A DNA stretch of 59,423 bases from positions 1 through 59,423 of the forward strand of contig CALWLF010000115.1 in NCBI GenBank assembly GCA_944381455.1. The letters are read 5' to 3'. Positions 50,504-58,756 of this stretch are shown here, piece after piece. The translations under genes and the position numbers were made by a program. Source of the stretch: an uncultured Clostridia bacterium. Lineage in GTDB: Bacteria; Bacillota; Clostridia; Lachnospirales; Anaerotignaceae. The notes beneath the pieces were generated by a model that made no database searches, was not told the DNA's origin, and saw only the letters and a list, made by a program, of their open reading frames with translations. Position 1 is the first letter of the stretch; the number at the start of each line of letters is the position of its first letter.

Positions 50504-51940
50504 ATGACGACAAAAAACACAGACCTTGGTACGGCCCCCATGGGAAAACTGCTTTTCACCATGGCGGCCCCTGCCATTGCTGCACAGTTAATCAATGTTT
50601 TATATAATATGGTAGACCGAATGTATATCGGTCATATCGATCAAATCGGCCCCACAGCCCTTACCGGCGTTGGCGTCACTATGCCTATCATCACCCTCAT
50701 TTCTGCCTTCAGCTATTTCATCGGCATGGGCGGCGCCCCTCAAGCTGCCATTTCCATGGGAAAAGGCGACAATCAAAAGGCAGAACAAATCCTCGGAAAC
50801 TGTGTTACTGGTGTTATTTGCATTTCCATTTTGCTCACTGCCATCCTTTTGCTTTTTGGCCGCCCCATTTTGCTTTCTCTCGGCGCCAGCACCGATACAC
50901 TGCCCTATGCTTTGGACTATCTGACCATCTACGCCATCGGCACCATTTTTGTCCAGCTGACCTTGGGCCTCAATCCCTTTATCTCAAGTCAGGGCTTTGC
51001 CACCACCAGCATGCTGACCACCCTCATTGGTGCACTGCTCAATATTGTGCTGGATCCTATTTTTATCTTTGTTTTTCATCTGGATGTCCGTGGCGCCGCC
51101 TTGGCCACCATTCTTTCCCAATGCGTTTCTGCCCTTTGGGTGATGAAATTTCTCACCGGTAAAACGACCATTTTAAAAATCAAAGCCCGTAACCTTCGTC
51201 CCAATTTTTCGCTGCTGCTGAGCATTATGGCGCTGGGCATTTCTCCCTTTGTTATGCAGTCCACCGAAAGCCTGCTTTTCATCTGCTATAATACCTCTCT
51301 GCAAACCTATGGCGGAGACTTGGCCGTGGGCGCCATGACCATTCTCTCCAGCTGTATGCAGTTTGCCATGCTGCCCATCATGGGACTTACCCAAGGAGCC
51401 CAGCCCATCACCAGCTATAACTTTGGCGCCGGAAATGTCCAGCGGGTAAAGCAGTCGTTCCGGCTTCTGCTCACCTGCTGCTTCGTCTTTACGTTTGGCC
51501 TCTGGGCCGCCGTCATGGTGGTGCCGCAGCTGTTTGTGGGGATGTTTACAGCAGAAGAAAATTTGAGCACCATTGGCATCTGGGCGCTGCGTATCTATAT
51601 GGGCACCAGCTGCCTTTTTGGCATCCAGACAGCCTGCCAGCAGACATTCATCGCTCTAGGCGAGGCAAAATCTTCCGTTTTCTTAGCCATACTGCGAAAA
51701 ATCATTCTGCTTATTCCGCTTATTTATGCGCTGCCCGTTCTCCTGCCTGACAGCATCACACAATTTTTCCTTTCCGATGCCGCCTCCCAGCTGCTGCCCC
51801 AGCCAAATCAGGTGACTTCCGTCCTGCTGGCCGAACCCATCGCTGATTTTTTGGCCGTCTGTGTCACCTCTTTGCTCTTTGCCAATCGTTTTCCAAAAAT
51901 TTTGAAAACCATTGCGCCTGCTTCTTCTCAGCAGCAATAA
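50504..51940 (+). CDS. MATE family efflux transporter
   Basis: A 478-residue multidrug or metabolite antiporter. Start ATG 50504 (MTTKNTDLGTAPMGKLLFTM) with GGGAGGGG six bases upstream; the frame is open before this but has no site. Twelve membrane helices are predicted with the two MATE halves (NVLYNMVDRMYIGHIDQIGP, TQGAQPITSYNFGAGNVQRV). It is divergent from mltG and ends before a strong terminator shared with the convergent PBP gene. Substrates cannot be told. Confidence 0.95.
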   Translation: MTTKNTDLGTAPMGKLLFTMAAPAIAAQLINVLYNMVDRMYIGHIDQIGPTALTGVGVTMPIITLISAFSYFIGMGGAPQAAISMGKGDNQKAEQILGNCVTGVICISILLTAILLLFGRPILLSLGASTDTLPYALDYLTIYAIGTIFVQLTLGLNPFISSQGFATTSMLTTLIGALLNIVLDPIFIFVFHLDVRGAALATILSQCVSALWVMKFLTGKTTILKIKARNLRPNFSLLLSIMALGISPFVMQSTESLLFICYNTSLQTYGGDLAVGAMTILSSCMQFAMLPIMGLTQGAQPITSYNFGAGNVQRVKQSFRLLLTCCFVFTFGLWAAVMVVPQLFVGMFTAEENLSTIGIWALRIYMGTSCLFGIQTACQQTFIALGEAKSSVFLAILRKIILLIPLIYALPVLLPDSITQFFLSDAASQLLPQPNQVTSVLLAEPIADFLAVCVTSLLFANRFPKILKTIAPASSQQQ

Positions 51941-51975
51941 TTTTCTCTCCTGCTCATTTTTCCCTCAGCAGTAGT

Positions 51976-52014
51976 AAAACCCCCTCTCATTCAATCAGAA
52001 TAAGAGGGGGTTTT
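51976..52014. terminator. bidirectional terminator between MATE and PBP genes
   Basis: Perfect 12-bp stem AAAACCCCCTCT (51976-51987) / complement (52003-52014), 15-nt loop, T-run after. It also lies 26 bp after the PBP stop on the other strand. Confidence 0.92.
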
Positions 52015-52040
52015 TTGATTGTTGTTTTACAATTAGGAAC

Positions 52041-54773
52041 CTATTGTCCGCCAAGGCCCGGCAGTCCTGTCAAACCTGGCAGTCCACCGCTTTCTTGTCC
52101 CTGAGATGGCTGGTTTTGTTCATCCGAACCCGTCGTTTCCTCATCCGGCGTCTCAGTAGATGGCGTTTGAGGCAGCGGATCTGTGGTATTTCCCCCAATG
52201 ATGCTTTCTCCATCATTGCCTCCAAGTCCAGGCAAGGAAGCGTCAGAATTTTCCACTGGTTCCGGCTGGTGATCAAAGGTGCATGTCTTGCTCAAATCGA
52301 TGCCGCCTTCTTCCGGATTATTCATCACTTCTCCCGTATCGGGATCAATGGCCAGCACCACTTCAATGATGCTGTCTGCCGGACAATGATCGCCAGGCTT
52401 ACACAACCCATCTTTACAAATGGTTACTTTCTGGTGTACCGTACAAACGCCCCCGGCGTTTGGTGCATCGGCTGCACAAATATCTGTCGATACCGTGCTG
52501 CCAAAATAATCTTGAGCACAAAGACTGCTGGGCTGCGCCCCAGAAACGGAGCAGAGGCTTCTGGTTACTATGCCGTTTGGCTGTGTAAACTGCTTCACTT
52601 CCAGCCCTTCGTGCACTTGCTCCATCACATCTTTCCATAACAGCAGGTGATAACTCTTGTCATAACTCATCCGTTTTGGATTATCATAGCCCATCCAGAT
52701 GCCGCCCACATAATACGGCGTGTATCCTGCAAAGCTCAAGTCTTTGTCATCGGTGGTGGTACCAGTTTTCCCTGCCACCGGCATGGAGGACAGTCTAGCC
52801 AGCGTACCTGTCCCGCTGGTGATAACATCTTCCATCATATCTGTCAGCAAATAAGCCGTCGTTTCTTTGATAACACGATGACTGTCTTTGTTTTCCGTGT
52901 TGTCAATCAGTACGTTGCCGTTATGATCCAGCACTTTCGTATAGAATACCGGCTCGTTATAAACGCCGCCATTGGCAATGGCGCCATAGGCTGCCGTCAG
53001 TTCCAATACACTAACACCGTCTGTCACACCGCCCAAGGAAATGGCCGGCGTAATATCAGAATAGATTTTTCCATCCACTTCTCTGCTTTCTACCAGGGAT
53101 GTAAATCCAAAGTTGAGCAGATAGTCATAGGCCGTCTCTTCTCCCACCATGGCAATGGTTTTTGCCGCCAGAATGTTCATGGAGTCTCTGACGCCTTCCC
53201 GCACCGTACACCAGCCGCGGTAACCGCTGTACCAGTTGTTGGGCGACCAGCCTTTATAGGTGTATGGCTCGTCTTTGATCAGCGTGCCCGGCATCACCAG
53301 TCCCAAATCCACTGCCGGCGCATAAGCTGCCAGCACTTTAAAGCAGGAACCAGGCTGCCGCAGCGCCTGGGTGGCCCGGTTAAAGACCATATCCCCGGTT
53401 TTTTCCCGGCCGCCTACTATGGCTTTCACTTGACCGTTATGATAATCCATAATCACCATGGCTGCCTGTAACGAGCGTGCCATAGAAAGCCGGTCGGCCA
53501 CCAAAGTGTTGGTGTCGTTTAACAACTCTGCCTGGACTTCCTGGGCAAAGGCTTCCGCTTCTTCATAGGTGCTCACTTCTTTTGTTCTGGTATAGTGTGT
53601 CTGCTCCTCTGTGCCGTTGGTCAAAATGGAAATCACATACGTCGCCGTGTAGCCTGTGCCGGACGGCGGGAACAGCTCGTCTTTTTTAAACGATTCTTCC
53701 ATAATGTCCTGCATGGAGGAATCCATGGTCAGATAAATCTGTAAGCCGCCGCTGTAAATGAGGTCATAGGCTTGTTCTTTGCTCATTTTTTTGCTGCCCA
53801 TCACTGTCTCATCTTGCAGCTGCTCTGCCAAAGCAGAGATGGCACTGTCCACAAAATAGTTATGGGTGGCGCCGCCCATGTCATCTTCTGTTGTCGTTTT
53901 TCCAACCAGTTTGGAATAAATATCTTCCGCTATGGTCTCATCGTACTGCGCCTGGGAAATATATCCCTGTTCCAGCATATTATTTAATACGAGAGTTTGC
54001 CGCTGCTTATTGTTTTCTGGGTTAGAAATGGGGCTGTAGGCCGAAGGATTTTTTGTAATCCCGGCAATGCTGGCACATTCAGCCAGCGTCAGCTCTGAAA
54101 CATCTTTGCCAAAATAGAATAATGCTGCCGACTGTACGCCGTTTAACCCATGGTTTAAGGCAATGGTGTTTAAATAGAGTTCCAAAATATAATCTTTGGC
54201 CGCCTTTTTGCTGCCCAGCGACTCTGTCAGACTTTTTTCAAACGTCACCGCCAGATACTGCTCCTGAATTTTACGGGTAAAGGTCTTGTCGGCCGTCAAC
54301 GCTTCGTTTTTCATCAGCTGCTGGGTAATGGTGCTGGCCCCTTGGCTCAAATCCATGTTTTTGATGTTTACCACCAATGCACGGAACATCCCCCGGATAT
54401 CAATGCCATTATGTTCGTAAAACCGCTCATCTTCAATGGCAATGACTGCATGCTGCAAATCCAGCGGAATTTGGCTCAGCTTCACATATTCCCTGTTTTC
54501 TTCATAATGCAGCCGGTCCACCTCGTTGCCATCCTGGTCATAAAGGATGGAAGTATATTCTTCCGGCACAATGTCTTCTGTGTTGAGTGTTGGTGCACTT
54601 TCGATGATGCCAAAGTAAGCGCCCAAAACAGCGCCGCCCACAGCAAAACAACCGACAATGCCCAAAATAAGAATCAGCCGTACCAAAAACATCCCAATGG
54701 TGTTTTTTCTCCTGCGCCGTTTTCTGCGCCTTTGGTTTGTTTTTTTGGCATTGGCCCTTTGTGAATAATCCAT
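52041..54773 (-). CDS. Class A penicillin-binding protein (PBP1a-like)
   Basis: A 910-residue bifunctional peptidoglycan synthase. N-terminal basic tail (KKTNQRRRKRRRRKN) and one membrane helix (~28-50), then the GT51 transglycosylase (AIEDERFYEHNGIDIRGMFR, GASTITQQLMKN) and the transpeptidase with SxxK (RQPGSCFKVLAAY), SxN (RDSMNILAAK) and KTG (GKTGTTTDDKDLSFAGYTPY) motifs. The last ~110 residues have a Cys-containing segment (CKDGLCKPGDHCPADS), then an acidic Gly/Ser/Thr-rich tail ending in GLPGLTGLPGLGG repeats, probably spanning the wall. Start ATG 54773 follows AGGAGG. Confidence 0.97.
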   Translation of the reverse strand: MDYSQRANAKKTNQRRRKRRRRKNTIGMFLVRLILILGIVGCFAVGGAVLGAYFGIIESAPTLNTEDIVPEEYTSILYDQDGNEVDRLHYEENREYVKLSQIPLDLQHAVIAIEDERFYEHNGIDIRGMFRALVVNIKNMDLSQGASTITQQLMKNEALTADKTFTRKIQEQYLAVTFEKSLTESLGSKKAAKDYILELYLNTIALNHGLNGVQSAALFYFGKDVSELTLAECASIAGITKNPSAYSPISNPENNKQRQTLVLNNMLEQGYISQAQYDETIAEDIYSKLVGKTTTEDDMGGATHNYFVDSAISALAEQLQDETVMGSKKMSKEQAYDLIYSGGLQIYLTMDSSMQDIMEESFKKDELFPPSGTGYTATYVISILTNGTEEQTHYTRTKEVSTYEEAEAFAQEVQAELLNDTNTLVADRLSMARSLQAAMVIMDYHNGQVKAIVGGREKTGDMVFNRATQALRQPGSCFKVLAAYAPAVDLGLVMPGTLIKDEPYTYKGWSPNNWYSGYRGWCTVREGVRDSMNILAAKTIAMVGEETAYDYLLNFGFTSLVESREVDGKIYSDITPAISLGGVTDGVSVLELTAAYGAIANGGVYNEPVFYTKVLDHNGNVLIDNTENKDSHRVIKETTAYLLTDMMEDVITSGTGTLARLSSMPVAGKTGTTTDDKDLSFAGYTPYYVGGIWMGYDNPKRMSYDKSYHLLLWKDVMEQVHEGLEVKQFTQPNGIVTRSLCSVSGAQPSSLCAQDYFGSTVSTDICAADAPNAGGVCTVHQKVTICKDGLCKPGDHCPADSIIEVVLAIDPDTGEVMNNPEEGGIDLSKTCTFDHQPEPVENSDASLPGLGGNDGESIIGGNTTDPLPQTPSTETPDEETTGSDEQNQPSQGQESGGLPGLTGLPGLGGQ

Positions 54774-54917
54774 AAGTGCCTCCTTTCAGAGTAAAATTAT
54801 ACCAGAATCGGCCTCCTGAGAAAAGCATTTTTGTTTCTTTTCTTCAAAAAAAGTCATACGTTTTTCTTAAATCCATCAAAATCTTGATATGATTCCATTT
54901 TTTAGGAGGAATTTGCA

Positions 54918-55523
54918 ATGTTTTCTCTTCGTCAGCTCCGCCGTTTTTTCCTTATTTTATTTTTCCTCTCCCTCCTCTTTTTTTTCATGCATCTTGCAGA
55001 AACAAAGTGGATGCCCACCATTATTGCCATCTCCCATATGAATGCTCAATCCATCTCCAACCGTATCATCGATGAGTCTGTCAATGAAACATTGGACCAG
55101 TGGCAGCTGGATGCCGCCGACCTCATCACCACCACAAACCATATCACCACAGCCGATACCCTCACCATCAATGCCCTCACCAGCGCCATCAGCCAAAAAA
55201 TCAATCAAAAGCTTCATTCTCTCCCTCAGCCCACCGTCTCCGTTCCCCTGGGCATCCTCACCGGATTGGACCTTCTTTCTAACCAAGGCCCCTGTGTCAC
55301 CTTTCGCCTCATGGAGCTGGGCCAAACCCAGGTGGACTATGAGACTTCCTTTTCCTCTGCCGGCATCAATCAAACCCACTATCAAGTGTATCTCACCGTC
55401 CACCTTCAGCTTTGTCTGGTCAATCCGCTCCAAAAACAGATGGTAGCCACAGAGCGAAAAATCATGCTCATCGATGCCGTGATGGAAGGCGATGTCCCCC
55501 AGGGTCTGTTTCCTTTTCAATAA
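54918..55523 (+). CDS. yunB: Sporulation protein YunB-like
   Basis: A 201-residue protein with one N-terminal membrane helix (LRRFFLILFFLSLLFFFMHL) and an extracellular domain. The YunB pattern is visible: AISHMNAQSISNRIIDESVN, the central PTVSVPLGILTGLDLLSNQG, and the terminal NPLQKQMVATERKIMLID. In B. subtilis yunB is made under sigma-E in the mother cell and affects spore formation. Ribosome site AGGAGG ahead of ATG 54918. It is upstream of larE, but a separate promoter lies between. Confidence 0.92.
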   Translation: MFSLRQLRRFFLILFFLSLLFFFMHLAETKWMPTIIAISHMNAQSISNRIIDESVNETLDQWQLDAADLITTTNHITTADTLTINALTSAISQKINQKLHSLPQPTVSVPLGILTGLDLLSNQGPCVTFRLMELGQTQVDYETSFSSAGINQTHYQVYLTVHLQLCLVNPLQKQMVATERKIMLIDAVMEGDVPQGLFPFQ

Positions 55524-55527
55524 ACTA

Positions 55528-55556
55528 TTGTCCTTCTGCGCAAAAGGCGTTATAAT
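55528..55556 (+). promoter_or_regulatory. promoter of the lar operon
   Basis: Plus strand: -35 TTGTCC (55528-55533), 17 bp, -10 TATAAT (55551-55556), giving a leader of about 100 nt that contains the hairpin at 55574-55618. Confidence 0.75.
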
Positions 55557-55573
55557 ATGGAATGGAATTGGTT

Positions 55574-55618
55574 CTGCTGCTTTTTTTATGTCAGCGAACA
55601 GCATAAAAAAAGCGGCAG
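55574..55618 (+). promoter_or_regulatory. 17-bp hairpin in the leader of the lar operon
   Basis: Arms CTGCTGCTTTTTTTATG (55574-55590) and CATAAAAAAAGCGGCAG (55602-55618) pair fully with one U-G wobble; 11-nt loop. It sits between the promoter and the larE ribosome site (AGGAGGT near 55648). No U-tract follows, so it is not a simple terminator; a regulatory or RNA-stability role is inferred. Confidence 0.6.
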
Positions 55619-55660
55619 CGCCCGTTCCACCATTACAGGCAACTGCCAGGAGGTATCCAC

Positions 55661-56485
55661 ATGGAAAAAACAGACCGCTTATTTCAGCTGCTGCGGCAGC
55701 ACGACGCATTATGTGTGGCCTACTCCGGCGGCACCGACTCTGACTTTTTGCTCCATGCCGCCATCCGCGCCCTGGGCAAAGACCGCGTCACAGCCATCAT
55801 TGCAAAAGGCGAAATGTTAGCCGGCAAAGACTATCAGTCTGCCTTGACTTTGGCTCAGCAAGCCGGAGCAGCCTGTCACACTGTGGAAGTAAACGCATTT
55901 CAAGAAGAAGCCTTCCGCATGAACCGCAAAGACCGTTGTTATCATTGCAAAAAAGCCATCATGGGCGCCATTTTGGCCAAAGCGGCACAACTGGGTTTTT
56001 CCGTTGTGGCCGACGGCAAGAATGCCGATGACCAAAAAGTCTATCGCCCCGGCGCGCAGGCAGCGGCCGAATTGGGCATCGTAAGCCCCCTTGCAGAATC
56101 TCAATTCACCAAAGACGAAATCCGTAAGACGGCAAAGGATTGGGGCCTTTCCACCTGGAACAAGCCTTCCAACAGCTGCCTTGCCACCCGCTTTCCTTAT
56201 GATACCCCATTAAGCACAGAAAAGTTTCGTCTGGTGGAACAAGCAGAGCTGCTGCTGGCAGAAGCCGGCATTCCCAGTGGACGAGTCCGCCTCCACGGCG
56301 CCATCGCCCGCATTGAAATCCCCAAAGACTATTTTCTCTCGTTTATGAAAAACGATGAGTTGATCCGCACGATCAAAGCAATCGGCTTTCCATACATTAC
56401 GCTGGACCTGGAAGGATTCCGCAGCGGCAGTATGGATGTAGAAGGAGGAATCAACAATCGTGAATTTGGAAAAACTGCTGACTGA
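55661..56485 (+). CDS. larE: ATP-dependent sulfur transferase LarE (nickel-pincer cofactor synthesis)
   Basis: A 274-residue PP-loop enzyme that puts sulfur into the nicotinate-derived nickel-pincer nucleotide. The PP-loop is AYSGGTDSDFLLHAA (21-35). Three Cys are notable: Cys93 and Cys96 (DRCYHCKKAI) and Cys173 (KPSNSCLATRFPY), the last at the position of the sulfur donor in Lactobacillus LarE. Some homologues with three such Cys carry an Fe-S cluster and act catalytically rather than by self-sacrifice; which applies here is unknown. It overlaps larB by 26 nt. Confidence 0.95.
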   Translation: MEKTDRLFQLLRQHDALCVAYSGGTDSDFLLHAAIRALGKDRVTAIIAKGEMLAGKDYQSALTLAQQAGAACHTVEVNAFQEEAFRMNRKDRCYHCKKAIMGAILAKAAQLGFSVVADGKNADDQKVYRPGAQAAAELGIVSPLAESQFTKDEIRKTAKDWGLSTWNKPSNSCLATRFPYDTPLSTEKFRLVEQAELLLAEAGIPSGRVRLHGAIARIEIPKDYFLSFMKNDELIRTIKAIGFPYITLDLEGFRSGSMDVEGGINNREFGKTAD

Positions 56486-57209
56486 TTTTAAAAACGGCGC
56501 CATTTCCCTGGAAGAGGCCTCTCAGCACCTGAAATTTGCCCCCATCGAAGATGTGGGCTATGCCGTCATCGACCACCAGCGGGCGCTGAGAAACGGCTGC
56601 CCGGAAGTAATCTACTGCGCCGGCAAAACTGTGGAACAAATTGTCGGCATCACCGAGCACATGCTCTCTGCCGGCACCAAAAACATCCTGGGCACCCGCG
56701 CCAACGAAGCCATGTATGAAGGCGTAAAAAAAGTCTGCCCCGATGCAGTATATCACCCTTTGGCCAAAGTTATCCTCATTGAACGGGAGCCTGTGGAAAA
56801 AACAGGCGGTAAAATCCTGGTGGCCACCGGCGGCACCAGCGATATCCCCGTGGCAGAAGAAGCTGCCTTGACGGCTGAATACCTGGGCAACGAAGTCATT
56901 CGGATGTACGATGTGGGCGTGGCCGGGCTCCATCGGCTTTTAAGCCATCTGGACTTGGTGGCAGAGGCCAATGTGGTCATTGCCGTGGCCGGCATGGAAG
57001 GCGCCTTGGCCAGTGTCATTGGCGGCCTCACCGATAAACCGGTCATCGCCGTGCCCACCTCTGTCGGCTATGGCGCCAATTTCCATGGCCTCAGTGCCCT
57101 GCTTTGCATGCTCAACAGCTGTGCCAACGGCGTTGTCACCGTCAATATCGATAATGGCTTTGGCGCCGGCTACACCGCCAACAGCATCAATAAATTAAGT
57201 GCAAAATAA
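56460..57209 (+). CDS. larB: Pyridinium-3,5-biscarboxylate mononucleotide synthase LarB
   Basis: A 249-residue carboxylase/hydrolase acting on nicotinate adenine dinucleotide in the first step of NPN synthesis. Start GTG 56460 after AGGAGGA, inside larE. It is related to PurE: VATGGTSDIPVAEEAALTAE, DVGVAGLHRLLSHLDLV, VAVAGMEGALASVIGGLTDK and PTSVGYGANFHGLSALLCML. Full length. It is followed 32 bp later by larC1. Confidence 0.96.
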   Translation: MNLEKLLTDFKNGAISLEEASQHLKFAPIEDVGYAVIDHQRALRNGCPEVIYCAGKTVEQIVGITEHMLSAGTKNILGTRANEAMYEGVKKVCPDAVYHPLAKVILIEREPVEKTGGKILVATGGTSDIPVAEEAALTAEYLGNEVIRMYDVGVAGLHRLLSHLDLVAEANVVIAVAGMEGALASVIGGLTDKPVIAVPTSVGYGANFHGLSALLCMLNSCANGVVTVNIDNGFGAGYTANSINKLSAK

Positions 57210-57241
57210 AACAACAATAAAAACGAGAGGAAGAAAAATAG

Positions 57242-58171
57242 ATGAAAGCTTTATATTTTGATTGTTTTTCCGGCATCAGCGGCGATATGACCTTGGGTGC
57301 CTTGCTGGATTTGGGTTTGGACCAGGAAGCATTCCTGGCTGAAATGGCGAAAGTGCACGTGGACGGCTTTGAAATCAAAATCGGTCGTGTCAATAAAAAT
57401 GGCATCGATGCCATGGATGTGGATGTGATTTTGGCAGAAGAAGAACATCATCACCATCATGACCACGAACATCCTCACACCCACGATCATGACCATGAAC
57501 ATCCCCACACCCACGACCACGATCATGACCACGAACATCCTCATACCCATGACCATGACCACGAACATCCTCATACCCATGACCATGATCACGCTGCTAT
57601 GCATACCCATGAACATCCTCATACCCATGACCATGGCCACAGCCACGTTCATCGCAACCTCTTCGATGTCAACCACGTCATCGAAGAAAGCGGTATCTCC
57701 GACCATGCCAAAGCATTGGCCAAAGCCATCTTCCTTCGCGTTGCCCAGGCAGAAAGCAAAGTCCACGGCAAACCATTGGAAGAAGTCCATTTCCACGAAG
57801 TGGGCGCTCTGGACTCCATCGTGGATATCATCGGTACTGCCGTTTTGATGGATATGTTAAACGTCGATGCCATCTATTCTTCCGTTGTCAATGACGGCCA
57901 TGGCTTCGTTTGGTGCCAGCATGGCTATATGCCAATCCCGGCCCCTGCCACTGCCGAAATCTTTGCCGCAAGCGATGTGCTCTATCGCCAAATCGATGTG
58001 GAAAAAGAACTGGTTACCCCAACTGGCGCAGTCATCGTGGCCGAGCTTGCCACCTCTTTTGGCACCATGCCTGCCATGAAGATTCTCAAAACCGGCTATG
58101 GCGCAGGCAAACGGGATAACAAAATCCCCAATGTCCTTCGCGTTGTTCTGGGTGAAGTGGTGGAAGCATGA
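57242..58171 (+). CDS. larC1: LarC1, N-terminal part of the nickel-inserting cyclometallase, with a His-rich insert
   Basis: A 309-residue protein. The start matches LarC (MKALYFDCFSGISGDMTLGA). Residues ~69-138 are a His-rich insert with about 36 His, built from near-perfect DHEHPHTHDHD repeats, then the conserved part resumes (FDVNHVIEESGISDHAKALA, EEVHFHEVGALDSIVDIIGT, YRQIDVEKELVTPTGAVIVA, YGAGKRDNKIPNVLRVVLGE). LarC installs nickel using CTP; the insert probably binds or stores Ni2+. The stop overlaps the larC2 start (ATGA). In L. plantarum the two parts are joined by ribosomal frameshifting. Confidence 0.95.
   Translation: MKALYFDCFSGISGDMTLGALLDLGLDQEAFLAEMAKVHVDGFEIKIGRVNKNGIDAMDVDVILAEEEHHHHHDHEHPHTHDHDHEHPHTHDHDHDHEHPHTHDHDHEHPHTHDHDHAAMHTHEHPHTHDHGHSHVHRNLFDVNHVIEESGISDHAKALAKAIFLRVAQAESKVHGKPLEEVHFHEVGALDSIVDIIGTAVLMDMLNVDAIYSSVVNDGHGFVWCQHGYMPIPAPATAEIFAASDVLYRQIDVEKELVTPTGAVIVAELATSFGTMPAMKILKTGYGAGKRDNKIPNVLRVVLGEVVEA
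57444..57652 (+). repeat. tandem repeats coding the LarC1 His-rich segment
   Basis: About six imperfect copies of a ~30-bp unit (GACCACGAACATCCTCACAC plus CCACGATCAT) coding DHEHPHTHDH, with some copies extended or shortened by DH pairs. All are in frame. Synonymous differences between copies (CAT/CAC) suggest the array is not brand new. Confidence 0.9.
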
Positions 58172-58599
58172 TCGAAAAAACACAAGACATCATCTGGGTG
58201 CTGGAAACCAATATTGATGACTGTTCCGGCGAAATTTTAGGCTATACCTTGGAACGATTGCTGGACGCCGGCGCCAGGGATGCCTTCTACCGCCCCATCT
58301 TCATGAAAAAAAACCGCCCTGCCTATCAGCTGACGGTCCTTTGTAAAGAAGAACAGATTTCTGCTTTGGAAGACATCATCTTCACCGAGACCACCTCCAT
58401 CGGCATCCGCCGACGCCAGGAAGTGCGCACCATTCTCACCCGTGCCTTTTCTTCCATCGAAACGCCTTACGGCCCTTTGGAAGTCAAGCAGGTGCAGGTG
58501 GACGGCGTTCTAAGGAACTATCCTGAATATGAGTCTGCCAAACGTTTGGCACAGGCCAGCGGTGTGCCATTACAGGCCATATACCGCTGCTGCCGGTAA
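58168..58599 (+). CDS. larC2: LarC2, C-terminal part of the nickel-inserting cyclometallase
   Basis: A 143-residue protein with the LarC C-terminal domain: VLETNIDDCSGEILGYTLER, AFYRPIFMKKNRPAYQLTVL, TTSIGIRRRQEVRTILTR and YEYESAKRLA-like YPEYESAKRLAQASGV. The ATG overlaps the larC1 stop as ATGA, with a weak GGTGGA site. It is in the -1 frame relative to larC1, as expected if a fused LarC can form by frameshifting, but I see no canonical slippery heptamer in the overlap; coupled reinitiation is the simpler reading. It is the last gene of the operon. Confidence 0.94.
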   Translation: MIEKTQDIIWVLETNIDDCSGEILGYTLERLLDAGARDAFYRPIFMKKNRPAYQLTVLCKEEQISALEDIIFTETTSIGIRRRQEVRTILTRAFSSIETPYGPLEVKQVQVDGVLRNYPEYESAKRLAQASGVPLQAIYRCCR

Positions 58600-58666
58600 A
58601 GATATATTAGAAACTGAAAAACAGAACCCATCGGTGGGACAAATGTCCCTTTGGTTCTCCTAAAAA

Positions 58667-58711
58667 GAAAACTGGCTGGAATCCGTGTAAAAAATTCCAA
58701 CCAGTTTCTTT
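58667..58711. terminator. bidirectional terminator of the lar operon
   Basis: Stem AAACTGGCTGGAAT (58669-58682) / ATTCCAACCAGTTT (58694-58707) with one mismatch, then TCTTTTTG. Before it, 58600-58660 holds a second smaller hairpin (AGAACC...GGTTCT enclosing GGGAC/GTCCC). No gene is seen in 58600-58756. Confidence 0.8.
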
Positions 58712-58756
58712 TTGTCAAACTATCCTGTTCTAACTTTTTCCAGTCCCATGGTGCAC

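Noticed and set aside
57444-57652. CRISPR array or non-coding satellite
   Set aside because: The repeats have no unique spacers and are fully in frame within LarC1, where they encode His-rich peptides.
58622-58658. Nested hairpin after larC2 as a riboswitch
   Set aside because: It follows the last gene of the operon and directly precedes a terminator, so it is more likely part of 3'-end structure.
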